Shown: positions 6,649 to 14,695 of the stretch, in pieces
How positions within the stretch are numbered: position 1 is the stretch's first letter
Layout: each line of letters starts with the position of its first letter
Source: CAZWDO01 sp964632485 [NCBI: uncultured bacterium]
GTDB taxonomy: Bacteria > JAGOEH01
Reading direction: 5' to 3'
DNA: 24,597 bases
NCBI GenBank assembly: GCA_964632485.1
Contig: CAZWDO010000033.1
Location: 1 to 24,597 of the forward strand
Made by a program: the position numbers and the translations under genes
The notes under the pieces: generated by a model
Seen by the model: the letters and a program-made list of their open reading frames with translations, nothing else
The model's database searches: none
What the model was told of the DNA's origin: nothing

Positions 6649-8595
6649 TTATTTGGCGACCACGGCGAAATCTCCGGAGCTCAACCCTTGCCAATAACGC
6701 AGGTCGGAGGGCGGATCGATCGTGAAGAAATGCCGAAAGGCATAGGCGAGCTGTTCGTGTTTGAAAAAATCGAAGCGGATCTTGAACGTAAAGCGGCGCA
6801 GAGAGGCCTGATCGAGTTGGGAGATCAGGTTGGTGGTGCAGACAAAGGGCAGGGGGTGCGATTCCATCCAGGTCAGCATCTCGTTCACCATGGTTTTTTC
6901 CCATGAACGGAATGCATTCTGGCGTTCCTGAAGAAAGCTGTCGGCCTCGTCGATAATCAGCATGGCCTGATTTTCCACGGCTTCTTCGAAAGCGCGGGCG
7001 ATATTCTGTTCCGTTTCGCCGATAAACGGACTGATCATATCCGATGCGCGTTTGTGCATCGCCGCCAACTGGAGTCGGTTGGCAAGCTCGCGGGCGTAGA
7101 GGCTCTTGCCGCTGCCTGCGACTCCATAGAGGCAGAAAGATACAGGGCTGACGCCGCTGTCGATAATCTGCCGGGTTAGATGCCGGAGATCGATATCGGT
7201 ATTGGCCAGATTGAAATCGAATGCGGGAAGGGATTGGGGAAGCTTCCCCGGAGCGCGTCCGTAATTTTGCGCGCGTAACGCGTTACGCAATGTGTGGCGT
7301 ATATCGGCTATTCCGCCTCTGCTGAGGGAAACTATTTTGATTGTATTGTCGATATGGGATTGCGCAACGTCATAGGTGTGGACGATTTCGCGGATATCCT
7401 CATCTTCCAGGCGCAGGTTATATTTTTTCAAGGCTTTATTCCACAGGCGCTTGCGTTGCGGGATCGGTAGATTTTTGAATTGCAGGGTATAACTGAATCG
7501 TCGGATATAGGCAGTGTCAATATCATGAATGCGATTGGTTATCCAGATGGTCGGTACCGGGTTGTTTTCCAGCAGATAATTGGTGAATATCTTGGACCCG
7601 GTATGCTTGCTAAAAAGCGAGCGGCCTTCAAAGAAATCCTCGGCTTCATCGAAAAGAATGCAGCAGGCGCCGGCATTGGGAGCCAATAGCCTGTGCATCA
7701 GGGAGAGGCGCGAGATCCGTTTTTTCCGGTCCGGCTCGTTATCCGTTTCCAGCTTTTGTCCGTCCGACAGATAAAGTTCCAGCCCCAGGCGTTGGCAGAG
7801 TGTTTTAGAGAATTCCGTTTTGCCCGTACCGGGCTCGCCATAAAGCAAGATGTTGACCCCCGGGCGGCGATTTTGGATCGCATCGTTGAAAATTGTTTCG
7901 ATGAATCCGATATCCCTCTTCAGATGGCTGAAATCCTCCCATTCGAGGGTGGCGACTTGGGGTTTGCCCAGCAGTTCGTTGCGTATTTCGCTTTTGTCTT
8001 TATAATTGTGGTTAAAAAGCTCGACCATGAAATCGGAAAGTTCGGGTTCGCCGTCTCGAGGACAAAGGCTGATCAGGCCGTTGCTTACCAGCGGCGATTG
8101 AACGGAAAGCAGTTTTTCAATCTTGTTGACCGGCAGTTTGAGAATGGCCGCGTAAAATCGGGCATCCTTGAGCAATTGTGCCCGATGATTGGAAAACGCA
8201 TCCATCAGATCGTCCAAAATCAGATGGTGGCGCAGGCGATAGAAAAACCCGAGCAGTTTGCCGGCCGTAGCGTCCAACCCGCAGACCGCGGAAAAATTGT
8301 CCACTTTTTGCTCGATGCGGCTTTTGGCGGCGCGGCAGGGCTTGCCGCTCATCCGCATCAAATGATCGATACATTGCCGGATTAGCGATTTGTTCACGTT
8401 TCCCTTTCCCCGGGTGTACCGCCCGTGTGAGTTCTCATCCTCAGGGAAATTGAATCCGAAGAAATAATTGTGTTCTTCAATCCATTCAATAATTCGTTTG
8501 TCGAATTGCCTGTGGATTTTGCGATAGTACGGACTGATCAGGAAATGCTGGAAATATCCCAGCAGCTTTTTTTCTTCGAAACGATCGTTGATCAA
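6649..8595 (-). CDS. Tandem-AAA ATPase
   Basis: 648 codons with two AAA modules. The N-terminal region (about 1-225) is helical and not recognised. Module 1 has Walker A GEPGTGKT (253-260), Walker B ILFDEAED with Asp316-Glu317, and an arginine-finger region RRFSYTLQF. Module 2 has Walker A GVAGSGKS (491-498), Walker B LIIDEADSF with Asp549-Glu550, and RRFTFKIRF. Both ATP sites look complete. This is the Cdc48/FtsH-type AAA arrangement without any visible protease motif, so an unfoldase or remodelling role is inferred. The start is TTG 8595, fixed by AAGGAGGT a few bases upstream; no ATG fits better. The protein stops 38 codons before an in-frame tail that belongs to it. It stands alone on the minus strand with a 5' leader of about 185 nt. 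Confidence 0.85.
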   Translation of the reverse strand: MINDRFEEKKLLGYFQHFLISPYYRKIHRQFDKRIIEWIEEHNYFFGFNFPEDENSHGRYTRGKGNVNKSLIRQCIDHLMRMSGKPCRAAKSRIEQKVDNFSAVCGLDATAGKLLGFFYRLRHHLILDDLMDAFSNHRAQLLKDARFYAAILKLPVNKIEKLLSVQSPLVSNGLISLCPRDGEPELSDFMVELFNHNYKDKSEIRNELLGKPQVATLEWEDFSHLKRDIGFIETIFNDAIQNRRPGVNILLYGEPGTGKTEFSKTLCQRLGLELYLSDGQKLETDNEPDRKKRISRLSLMHRLLAPNAGACCILFDEAEDFFEGRSLFSKHTGSKIFTNYLLENNPVPTIWITNRIHDIDTAYIRRFSYTLQFKNLPIPQRKRLWNKALKKYNLRLEDEDIREIVHTYDVAQSHIDNTIKIVSLSRGGIADIRHTLRNALRAQNYGRAPGKLPQSLPAFDFNLANTDIDLRHLTRQIIDSGVSPVSFCLYGVAGSGKSLYARELANRLQLAAMHKRASDMISPFIGETEQNIARAFEEAVENQAMLIIDEADSFLQERQNAFRSWEKTMVNEMLTWMESHPLPFVCTTNLISQLDQASLRRFTFKIRFDFFKHEQLAYAFRHFFTIDPPSDLRYWQGLSSGDFAVVAK

Positions 8596-8692
8596 AATTG
8601 ACCTCCTTCGAAATTGGGTTTCTTTTTTTGGGGATCACTTAATCAATCCCCGCGCCTTTGTATGTGTCCCTTTATCTCGCGAATCGTCCGCA

Positions 8693-8758
8693 CCGGCGCG
8701 CCAGACGAGGTCCGCGCATGCGCCGGATCGGAGAGATGCAATCTTTGATTCATCTCTC
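8693..8758 (-). repeat. Two consecutive perfect hairpins in the AAA leader
   Basis: CCGGCGC (8693-8699) pairs with GCGCCGG (8720-8726), and GAGAGATG (8731-8738) pairs with CATCTCTC (8751-8758). Both would lie in the untranslated leader of the AAA transcript if the proposed promoter is right. Neither is followed by a T-run on the minus strand. Confidence 0.6.
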
Positions 8759-8786
8759 GGTTTATAATATAAAGAAAATGAAGAAA

Positions 8787-8814
8787 AGTATACCAAATTT
8801 TCAAAGAAAATCAA
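8787..8814 (-). promoter_or_regulatory. Putative sigma-70-type promoter for the AAA gene
   Basis: On the minus strand TTGATT (8814-8809) and TATACT (8792-8787) are separated by 16 bp, in a very AT-rich stretch. Transcription would start near 8780 and give a leader of about 185 nt with two hairpins. Confidence 0.35.
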
Positions 8815-9025
8815 ATTAATTGCTGCAGTCGCATTTTGGCGCGTTTGGGGAGTGTATTCCGCCAAGCGCCGGTTTTGCGCGGTATGCTTTCCTGTATGGT
8901 CCTGTGGGTCGTTCAAATATTCATAGTGTTTCATGATGTATAATATACACATTGTATGCGTCAATCAATGACGTCACTTCAATTCCATTTTTGCCGTTCG
9001 AGAGTCGGGAAGCGTCGCTGACGAT

Positions 9026-9493
9026 GTGGATGTTCTGGCCACATTGATTGCGCAGAGATCGCGCCTCTCGGCGGTTCGTCTGGCGCTGTCGCATACCGTG
9101 GCGGAAGTTCTGGGACTCGATGGATTCAACGAGGATGATTTGTATCGGCCGATCAACACTATTCAGATCAATCCGCTGCTGAAGGTTGATAGCATTCGCC
9201 CACTTGACGATGATCGATTCTCCAGCGATTTGTCTGCCCTAAATGCTGAATTCCAGGTGTATATCCGCCGTTACCAATGGCCAAAAGAACGTCTGAATTT
9301 TGTATTGGGTATGAAGGACACAATCATTGATCAGGCTCCGGCCATGAAAATGGACGTGAATTCACTGACGGAGGCGGAAAATGGGGATCATCGCTTCCTC
9401 GAAGAATTTCCGATCGTTTTTCCGGTTATTCGGAAACTTATGCACCGGATACAGGATGAATTAACAATCATAATGCCAAAATCAAATCGTTAA
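9026..9493 (+). CDS. Uncharacterised protein, probably a 5'-truncated or chimeric remnant
   Basis: 155 codons from GTG 9026, with no clear ribosome binding site. The frame is open upstream to 8972 (FNSIFAVRESGSVADDV before the GTG), so the N-terminus may be missing or the start may lie elsewhere. The first 40 residues (LSAVRLALSHTVAEVLGLDG, then FNEDDLYRPIN) remind me of N-terminal parts of some transposase-associated or helical proteins, but I cannot assign a family. The rest (QVYIRRYQWPKERLNFVLGM, LEEFPIVFPVIRKLMHRIQ) is amphipathic and helical. It ends 43 bp before the SnoaL-like gene. Codon use looks normal, so it is or was a coding sequence. Confidence 0.45.
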   Translation: MDVLATLIAQRSRLSAVRLALSHTVAEVLGLDGFNEDDLYRPINTIQINPLLKVDSIRPLDDDRFSSDLSALNAEFQVYIRRYQWPKERLNFVLGMKDTIIDQAPAMKMDVNSLTEAENGDHRFLEEFPIVFPVIRKLMHRIQDELTIIMPKSNR

Positions 9494-9536
9494 GAAAAAT
9501 TCAGTTACAAATTTTTTATTACTAAGGATACTATAT

Positions 9537-9941
9537 ATGGATAAAAAGGAACTCATTAATTTTGCAAACAAGGAACTTTTTGAAAAAGGAAATTTGGAAA
9601 TTATCGATGATGTGTTCACAAAAAATTATGTGGCGCATACAGCTAATAAAAACTATGAAGGGCATGATTTTATAAAAAAATGGTTTAAACAACTTCGAAA
9701 AGCATTTCTGAACATTTGTGTAGAAAAAGTAGATTTTTTAGCTCAAGAGAATAATATTCTTGTATGGCAAAGAACCTTAAAAGGTAAGCATAATATGCAA
9801 ATGTGGCAGGTAAAACCTTCTGGAAAAAATATCAAATGGAACGAGATGGTTGTATCGCGTTTTGAACAGAATAAAATTGCGGAAGAATGGGTAACGTCAG
9901 AACTAAAAGGCGAGTTGCTTTCTAAACCACCTTTAAAATAA
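9537..9941 (+). CDS. SnoaL-like / ester-cyclase-fold protein
   Basis: 134 codons, usual length for one NTF2-type cone. The pattern is that of the SnoaL-like polyketide cyclase group: an N-terminal helix (LINFANKELFEKGNLEIIDD), VFTKNYVAHTA near residues 26-36, GHDFIKKWFKQLRKAF, and the strands VWQRTLKGKHNMQMW and KWNEMVVSRFEQNKIAEEW. Members bind small hydrophobic molecules and most have no proven reaction; no polyketide genes lie near. AAGG 9 bp before ATG supports the start. The gene is AT-rich and alone, like the DJ-1 and VOC genes, which suggests a similar origin by transfer, but I see no cassette boundary around it. Confidence 0.8.
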   Translation: MDKKELINFANKELFEKGNLEIIDDVFTKNYVAHTANKNYEGHDFIKKWFKQLRKAFLNICVEKVDFLAQENNILVWQRTLKGKHNMQMWQVKPSGKNIKWNEMVVSRFEQNKIAEEWVTSELKGELLSKPPLK

Positions 9942-9958
9942 TGTTTGTTTTTCGGAAA

Positions 9959-10101
9959 GGGGACCGGTCAGGTCTAATCTAATTTTTTTGCAGAAGGGAA
10001 AGCATGCGTGGCAAATTTCTTATGTCCGGAGCATTGTTGTATTTTTTTCTGACATACCTGTTTTATACCGCTCAAGTAATGAAATTCACCCCTGACCCCT
10101 C
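9959..10101. repeat. REP-like inverted pair (GGGGACCGGTCAGG / CCCCTGACCCC)
   Basis: GGGGACCGGTCAGGTCT (9959-9975) and CACCCCTGACCCCT (10088-10101) are imperfectly complementary and oppositely oriented. The GGGGTCAGG core is reminiscent of dispersed REP-like repeats in many bacterial genomes. A 49-codon frame (10004-10153) between them has a good ribosome binding site but reads through the right repeat (FTPDPS) and is probably fortuitous. Confidence 0.4.
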
Positions 10102-10191
10102 TTTCATCTCTTTTCATGCAAAAATTTTAAGAACTGAAGAAATCCTTTCCTAATGATTATGAATAAAAAAATAACTGCAGGAGGGCTATAT

Positions 10192-13059
10192 ATGAATAGC
10201 GCGCATAAAAAGACAATTCTTCTTGTTGAAGATGAAGCAATAACCGCAATGCTTGAAAAAAAACAATTGGAAAATATGGGTTATTCTGTTCACCATGTAT
10301 CAAATGGCGAGGATGCGATTCAATCTGCATTGAATGAAAACTATAGCTTAATCCTTATGGATATAGATTTAGGTTTCGGTATTGACGGTACACAAGCCGC
10401 TGAACAAATACTGAACCGAAAAGATGTTCCAGTAGTATTTTTATCATCCCATACCGAACCGGAGATAGTTGAAAAAACCGAAAAGATAACGTCATACGGT
10501 TATGTTGTCAAAAATTCCGGGATTGTTGTTCTCGATACCTCAATTAAGATGGCATTGAAACTTTTTAACGCCAAAACATTGAACAAGCAGTCCGAGGAGG
10601 AACTACGCAAGAGTCATGCCCGTATGCTGGCTGTCTTTGACGGCATTGAAGAGCCGATTTATGTTAGCGACCCGGAGACTTTTGAAATACTCTTTGTCAA
10701 CCGCATCTTAGAGAACATTTTTGGAGAACCGGGCAATCGCAGGTGTTATGAGTATTTACAAGGACGGAACTCCCCTTGCCCGTTTTGTACTAACGATCTT
10801 ATCTTTGGCGAAAACCTGGGACTTACCCACCTCTGGGAGTTCCGGAATGAATCGAATGGCCGCTTGTATAAGTGCATTGACAGGTCGATTTCCTGGCCAA
10901 ATGGGCGCAACGTTCGCTATGAGATGGCCGTTGACATTACCGAGCGCAACAGAGCAGAAGAACGATTGCAACAATTATCCAGTATTGTCGAACAAGCTGA
11001 GGAAATGATCATTTATACAGACTCCGAATTCAATATTAGTTATATGAATCCTGCCGCGGAGAGAATAACCGGGTATGCGCTGGACGAGGTCAAGGGGAAA
11101 AAGCCCTCTTTATTTTCCGCCGACCCCCAAAACGACGCGCGCCATGAGCAGTTCTTTGCCCTGTTGCAGGAAGGCTCCATTAATAAGCAGGAATACCTCA
11201 ATCGCCATAAAAATGGCAGTGAGTACGTTACCCAGGCCAGTATCACCCCGATTCGGAATGACGATAAAAAGATTATCGGTTACGTTAGTTTCCAGCGCGA
11301 TACTACCGAGCTTAAAAAAGAGGAAATGTTAATGGCGCAGACTCGTAATAACTATGAAACATTTTTCAATACTATCGATGATTTTCTTTTTGTTCTTGAT
11401 GAACAATGGAATATTATCCATGCCAATTTCGCGGTTATTGATCGTCTCGGCTATTCCTTTGAAGAACTCCGCGGAAAATCGGCGCTTATGGCGTTTCCGC
11501 CCGAACGCCGCAATGAAACCGGACGAATTCTCGGAGCAATAATCAATGGAAGCGCTGACTTTTGTTTTATTCCCCTTATTACAAAATCGGGTGTTCAGAT
11601 CCCTGTTGAGACAAGGCTTTCGTTGGGAACTTGGAACGGCAAAGCTGGGATTTTTGGCGTTTCCAAGGATATTTCGAGGGCGCGATTATCCGAAGAAAAG
11701 TTTTCAAAGTTATTTCATATTAATCCTTCCGCCTGTGGTTTGAGCGACCTGGAGGATCATACTTACCTCGAAGTAAACGAGGCATTTTGCAAATTGTTTG
11801 GGTTTGAAAAAAAGGAAGTTATCGGAAAAAGCGCGGTGGAATTAGGCATTATCACCCCTAATGCTAGAAATATCGTAACAGCTAATGCTGATGGTAACGG
11901 TAAGATAAAGAACGTTGAAGTCGATTTAAAAGCGAAGAACGGTGATATCAAGCATGTTATGCTTTCATCGGAAAATATTTTTGCCCAGGATAAAAAATAC
12001 CGCTTTACAGTTGTCCATGACATGACGGACCGTAAGCAGTTGGAGACTTTATGCCGCAAGAATGAAGAAAAGTATCGACTCCTGGTCGAAAACACCCACG
12101 ACATTATCTATTCACTTACGGCAGATGGGTTTTTTATATTCGTCTCGCCAGCGTGGTCTCGGTTACTCGGGCATGCAACGGAGAAAGTAGAGGGACACTC
12201 TTTTACTGAGTTTGTCCACCCTGATGACCTTCCACCCTGCTTACTTTTTTTACAAAAGGTGCTCGATACGGGAGAGCGGCAGGAATGTGTCGAATATCGG
12301 GTGCGTCATGCGGATGGCCATTGGCTCTGGCATGCCTCGAATGCCAGCCCGTTTTTCGATGCCCACGGCGCTGTATCGGGTTTCAACGGCATCGCCCGCG
12401 ATATTACCGAACGCAAGCGAGCTGAGGAGAAAATCCAAAAACAACTCTCCGAAAAAGAGATACTCCTGCGAGAAGTTCATCATCGCGTGAAAAACAATAT
12501 AGCAACTATTGAGAGTCTGCTATCTCTGCAAGGGAGTTCAACCGCTCATCCTGAAGTAAAAACCGCGCTGAAGGACGCCGTTTCTCGTGTTCAAAGTATG
12601 CGTATTCTCTATGATAAGTTATTGTTATCTGATGATTATTATGATATATCAATTAAAAGTTATATTGAAAACTTGATTGATTCGCTTCTTGCGGTTTTTG
12701 TTTTGAAAAATAATATTGTGATCCATAAACAGATTTCAGAATTTAATATTATTTCAAAAAAAGCGATTTCTATCGGAATCATCATCAATGAACTTCTGAC
12801 CAATGTTTTTAAATATGCATTCAAAGACCGCGACAATGGAGCAATATTTGTATCGTTAAATAAAACTGAAAACATGGCAACACTCATTATACATGATAAT
12901 GGTATTGGAATCAACGAAAGAATTTTGGAAAATAAATCGCCCGGCTTTGGCCTTACCATCGTTAAAATGCTGGTGGAACAATTAAAAGGGACGTGCAGCA
13001 TTGCAAATGAAAATGGAACGAAGAGTGTTATTCAATTTGAAATAGAATTCTGCGGATAA
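10192..13059 (+). CDS. Receiver-PAS hybrid sensor histidine kinase (HisKA_2 type)
   Basis: 955 codons from ATG 10192, chosen because GGAGGG lies 8 bp before it; an upstream ATG at 10153 has no such site. Order: receiver (about 5-125, phosphoacceptor Asp57 in LILMDIDLG), then five to six PAS modules. The first PAS has a Cys-rich loop (SPCPFC). Later ones end in typical ITERNRAEERL, TTELKKEE and ITERKRAEEK junctions. The kinase core has LREVHHRVKNN with likely phospho-His764, an N box NELLTN (Asn866), DNGIGI and PGFGLTIVKML. No transmembrane segment is seen, so it is a cytoplasmic sensor. The N-terminal receiver suggests it is itself a target of another kinase. No separate output regulator is adjacent. 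The PAS ligands are unknown. Confidence 0.88.
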   Translation: MNSAHKKTILLVEDEAITAMLEKKQLENMGYSVHHVSNGEDAIQSALNENYSLILMDIDLGFGIDGTQAAEQILNRKDVPVVFLSSHTEPEIVEKTEKITSYGYVVKNSGIVVLDTSIKMALKLFNAKTLNKQSEEELRKSHARMLAVFDGIEEPIYVSDPETFEILFVNRILENIFGEPGNRRCYEYLQGRNSPCPFCTNDLIFGENLGLTHLWEFRNESNGRLYKCIDRSISWPNGRNVRYEMAVDITERNRAEERLQQLSSIVEQAEEMIIYTDSEFNISYMNPAAERITGYALDEVKGKKPSLFSADPQNDARHEQFFALLQEGSINKQEYLNRHKNGSEYVTQASITPIRNDDKKIIGYVSFQRDTTELKKEEMLMAQTRNNYETFFNTIDDFLFVLDEQWNIIHANFAVIDRLGYSFEELRGKSALMAFPPERRNETGRILGAIINGSADFCFIPLITKSGVQIPVETRLSLGTWNGKAGIFGVSKDISRARLSEEKFSKLFHINPSACGLSDLEDHTYLEVNEAFCKLFGFEKKEVIGKSAVELGIITPNARNIVTANADGNGKIKNVEVDLKAKNGDIKHVMLSSENIFAQDKKYRFTVVHDMTDRKQLETLCRKNEEKYRLLVENTHDIIYSLTADGFFIFVSPAWSRLLGHATEKVEGHSFTEFVHPDDLPPCLLFLQKVLDTGERQECVEYRVRHADGHWLWHASNASPFFDAHGAVSGFNGIARDITERKRAEEKIQKQLSEKEILLREVHHRVKNNIATIESLLSLQGSSTAHPEVKTALKDAVSRVQSMRILYDKLLLSDDYYDISIKSYIENLIDSLLAVFVLKNNIVIHKQISEFNIISKKAISIGIIINELLTNVFKYAFKDRDNGAIFVSLNKTENMATLIIHDNGIGINERILENKSPGFGLTIVKMLVEQLKGTCSIANENGTKSVIQFEIEFCG

Positions 13060-13245
13060 GCGCTTATTCATACCGTACAACAATTTTAACCTTCTTGTAA
13101 AGCTTTTCCAAATTTTCGACCCTTTAGATAGTTCAATGGCTCAACCATCCCGTGGCAAAACGCCTTAAATTGGCTATCTGAATATGCGCGACATAAACAA
13201 AGAGTTCTAAACTCGATTATAGTATTTCCATCCAAAGGAGTTTAA

Positions 13246-14484
13246 ATGACCGGATTAACATTTTTAGTACTTTTTTTAATTCTTATGGTTCTGATGGTAT
13301 TAATTCCCCGTTTAGTTCAACGATTTTATATCCCTTCTATAATTGCGATTTTAATTACCGGTATTATCATCGGTCCTAATTTAATGGATTTAGTAAGAAA
13401 GCTGAATCATTTACTTGGCAGAGGTTATCCAACAGAACAACTTTATATTGTTATCGAGGCAATTGGTCTTTTGGGATTGATTTTTCTTATGTCCCTTGCG
13501 GGTATGGAATCTAGTTTAAAGTTAATAAAATCTGAAAAAAAGGCTGTTACTATCTTAAGTCTATTAACCTTTCTGATGCCGGCTGTCACAGGATTTTTTG
13601 TATATCGGGCCTTCAGACCAATGGAAATAATCGGTCAGTTATTTTACGCTTCGTTATTTGCGTCGCACTCTGTTGGTATTGTTTTTCCGATAATTAAAGA
13701 GCTAAAGGTTGTTAAAACCAGGTTTGGTGTGGCCGTATTGTCTTCCACTGTTATAACAGATATTGGAAGCTTGATATTACTTGCCATTTGCGTTCAATTA
13801 ACAAGGCATAATTCATCTGTTAAAATTATAGAAAGCATTTCATTATTTGATAAAATTGATATCAATAGTTTAGGGGTTCTGTTTTATCCTGTTTTTATTT
13901 TAACGGTATTTATATTTATTTTTCTTTCGCTCTGGTTAGTTCCTAAACTTGGCAAGTGGCTGTTCAATAGAATCCATCCTCAAGATGATTCTCGTTTGAC
14001 TTTTTTCTTGATATCGGTATTAGGAGTTGTAATGATTGGCGAATTGGTGGGTGTTAGTGTCATTGTTGGCGCATTTATTGCTGGCATGGCCTTGTCCGGA
14101 TTAAAACCGTTCTATGCGGAAAATGGTTTATTATTTAAGAAAATTGAAGGCACGGGCTATGGTTTTTTTATCCCATTTATGTTTCTTTCTATTGGCATGA
14201 AAACAGATATCCTCGTTTTATTTAATGCCAATGAGAATTTTTACATTACATTATGGACGGTTATTGGATTAACTGGCAGTAAGCTATTATCAGGTTGGCT
14301 GGCAATGAGATTATCTGGATTCTCTAATCAAAAGGCCGTTCTTGCTGGTTTAATGACCATCCCACAATTATCGGCGACTTTAGCAGCGGCGACTGTAGGA
14401 TTAAGCTTAAAAATCATTCCGCTAAATTTTTTAACGCTATTATTGTGTTATCAGTCATTACAACCATTCCTGTACCGATTTTAG
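13246..14484 (+). CDS. CPA2-type cation:proton antiporter (frame ends early)
   Basis: 412 codons as written. It is hydrophobic throughout, with the membrane segments of the Kef/NapA-type CPA2 family. GLIFLMSLAGMESSLKLIKS is the conserved region after helix 3, VLSSTVITDIGSLILLA holds the ion-binding-site Asp, and PFMFLSIGMKTD is near the C-terminal half. It should exchange Na+ or K+ for protons across the inner membrane. AAAGGAG before ATG supports the start. The last natural residues are about IIPLNF; after the TTTTTT run (14427-14432) the frame shifts, the present end QSLQPFLYRF is out of frame, and the true tail follows in the -1 frame to 14579. No TrkA/RCK domain is seen. Confidence 0.85.
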   Translation: MTGLTFLVLFLILMVLMVLIPRLVQRFYIPSIIAILITGIIIGPNLMDLVRKLNHLLGRGYPTEQLYIVIEAIGLLGLIFLMSLAGMESSLKLIKSEKKAVTILSLLTFLMPAVTGFFVYRAFRPMEIIGQLFYASLFASHSVGIVFPIIKELKVVKTRFGVAVLSSTVITDIGSLILLAICVQLTRHNSSVKIIESISLFDKIDINSLGVLFYPVFILTVFIFIFLSLWLVPKLGKWLFNRIHPQDDSRLTFFLISVLGVVMIGELVGVSVIVGAFIAGMALSGLKPFYAENGLLFKKIEGTGYGFFIPFMFLSIGMKTDILVLFNANENFYITLWTVIGLTGSKLLSGWLAMRLSGFSNQKAVLAGLMTIPQLSATLAAATVGLSLKIIPLNFLTLLLCYQSLQPFLYRF

Positions 14485-14579
14485 TTAAATTGATGATATC
14501 AAAATTGAATATTAAATTTGATCAAGTTGAAGAGAAATTGCTAAACCAAGAGGAAATATATGATGATGAACTATTATAA
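14433..14579 (+). pseudogene. Out-of-frame C-terminal tail of the antiporter
   Basis: In the -1 frame from AAC 14433 the sequence reads NAIIVLSVITTIPVPILVKL, a last membrane helix that fits the family, then a charged tail ending DDELL and TAA at 14577-14579. The join falls exactly after T TTT TTA (14427-14433). An extra T would also restore it. The full product would be about 443 residues. Confidence 0.75.
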
Positions 14580-14692
14580 ACTATTAAGGCTATTTTATAT
14601 CCGATAAAAATGGAGAGGCGCCAAATTACCGTTAAACCTAAAGCAGGTTCTATCCGGCTGGCGAAATAACCTGTAAACTGTTTCAGGAGTAG
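14580..14692. other. Short spacer between antiporter and CNNM/CorC gene
   Basis: It holds only a 19-codon frame (14610-14669; MERRQITVKPKAGSIRLAK), too short to call, and the CAGGAG ribosome binding site of the next gene (14684-14689). No promoter or terminator is evident. Confidence 0.4.
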
Positions 14693-14695
14693 TTG

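Larger units (their letters stand above)
8596..8971 (-). other. Structured leader and promoter region of the AAA gene; no gene seen
   Basis: The 109-codon minus-strand frame at 8635-8964 runs through hairpins and promoter-like DNA, has no family features, and is not supported. On the minus strand the region contains a promoter candidate, two consecutive hairpins, and the strong ribosome binding site of the AAA gene. Confidence 0.5.

Noticed and set aside
6508-6906. 132-codon plus-strand frame
   Set aside because: It is antisense to the AAA ATPase and its severed tail, whose motifs are clear; no ribosome binding site and no family features.
7693-8385. 230-codon plus-strand frame
   Set aside because: It lies wholly antisense to the AAA gene over the first ATPase module; the length is explained by codon bias on the other strand.
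8635-8964. 109-codon minus-strand frame upstream of the AAA gene
   Set aside because: It passes through two hairpins and promoter-like DNA, with no recognisable protein features.
10004-10153. 49-codon hydrophobic frame with a good ribosome binding site and TAATG overlap
   Set aside because: It reads through a REP-like CCCCTGACCCC repeat, and the kinase gene has a much better start at 10192, so the coupling is probably accidental. Kept only as a low-interest note.
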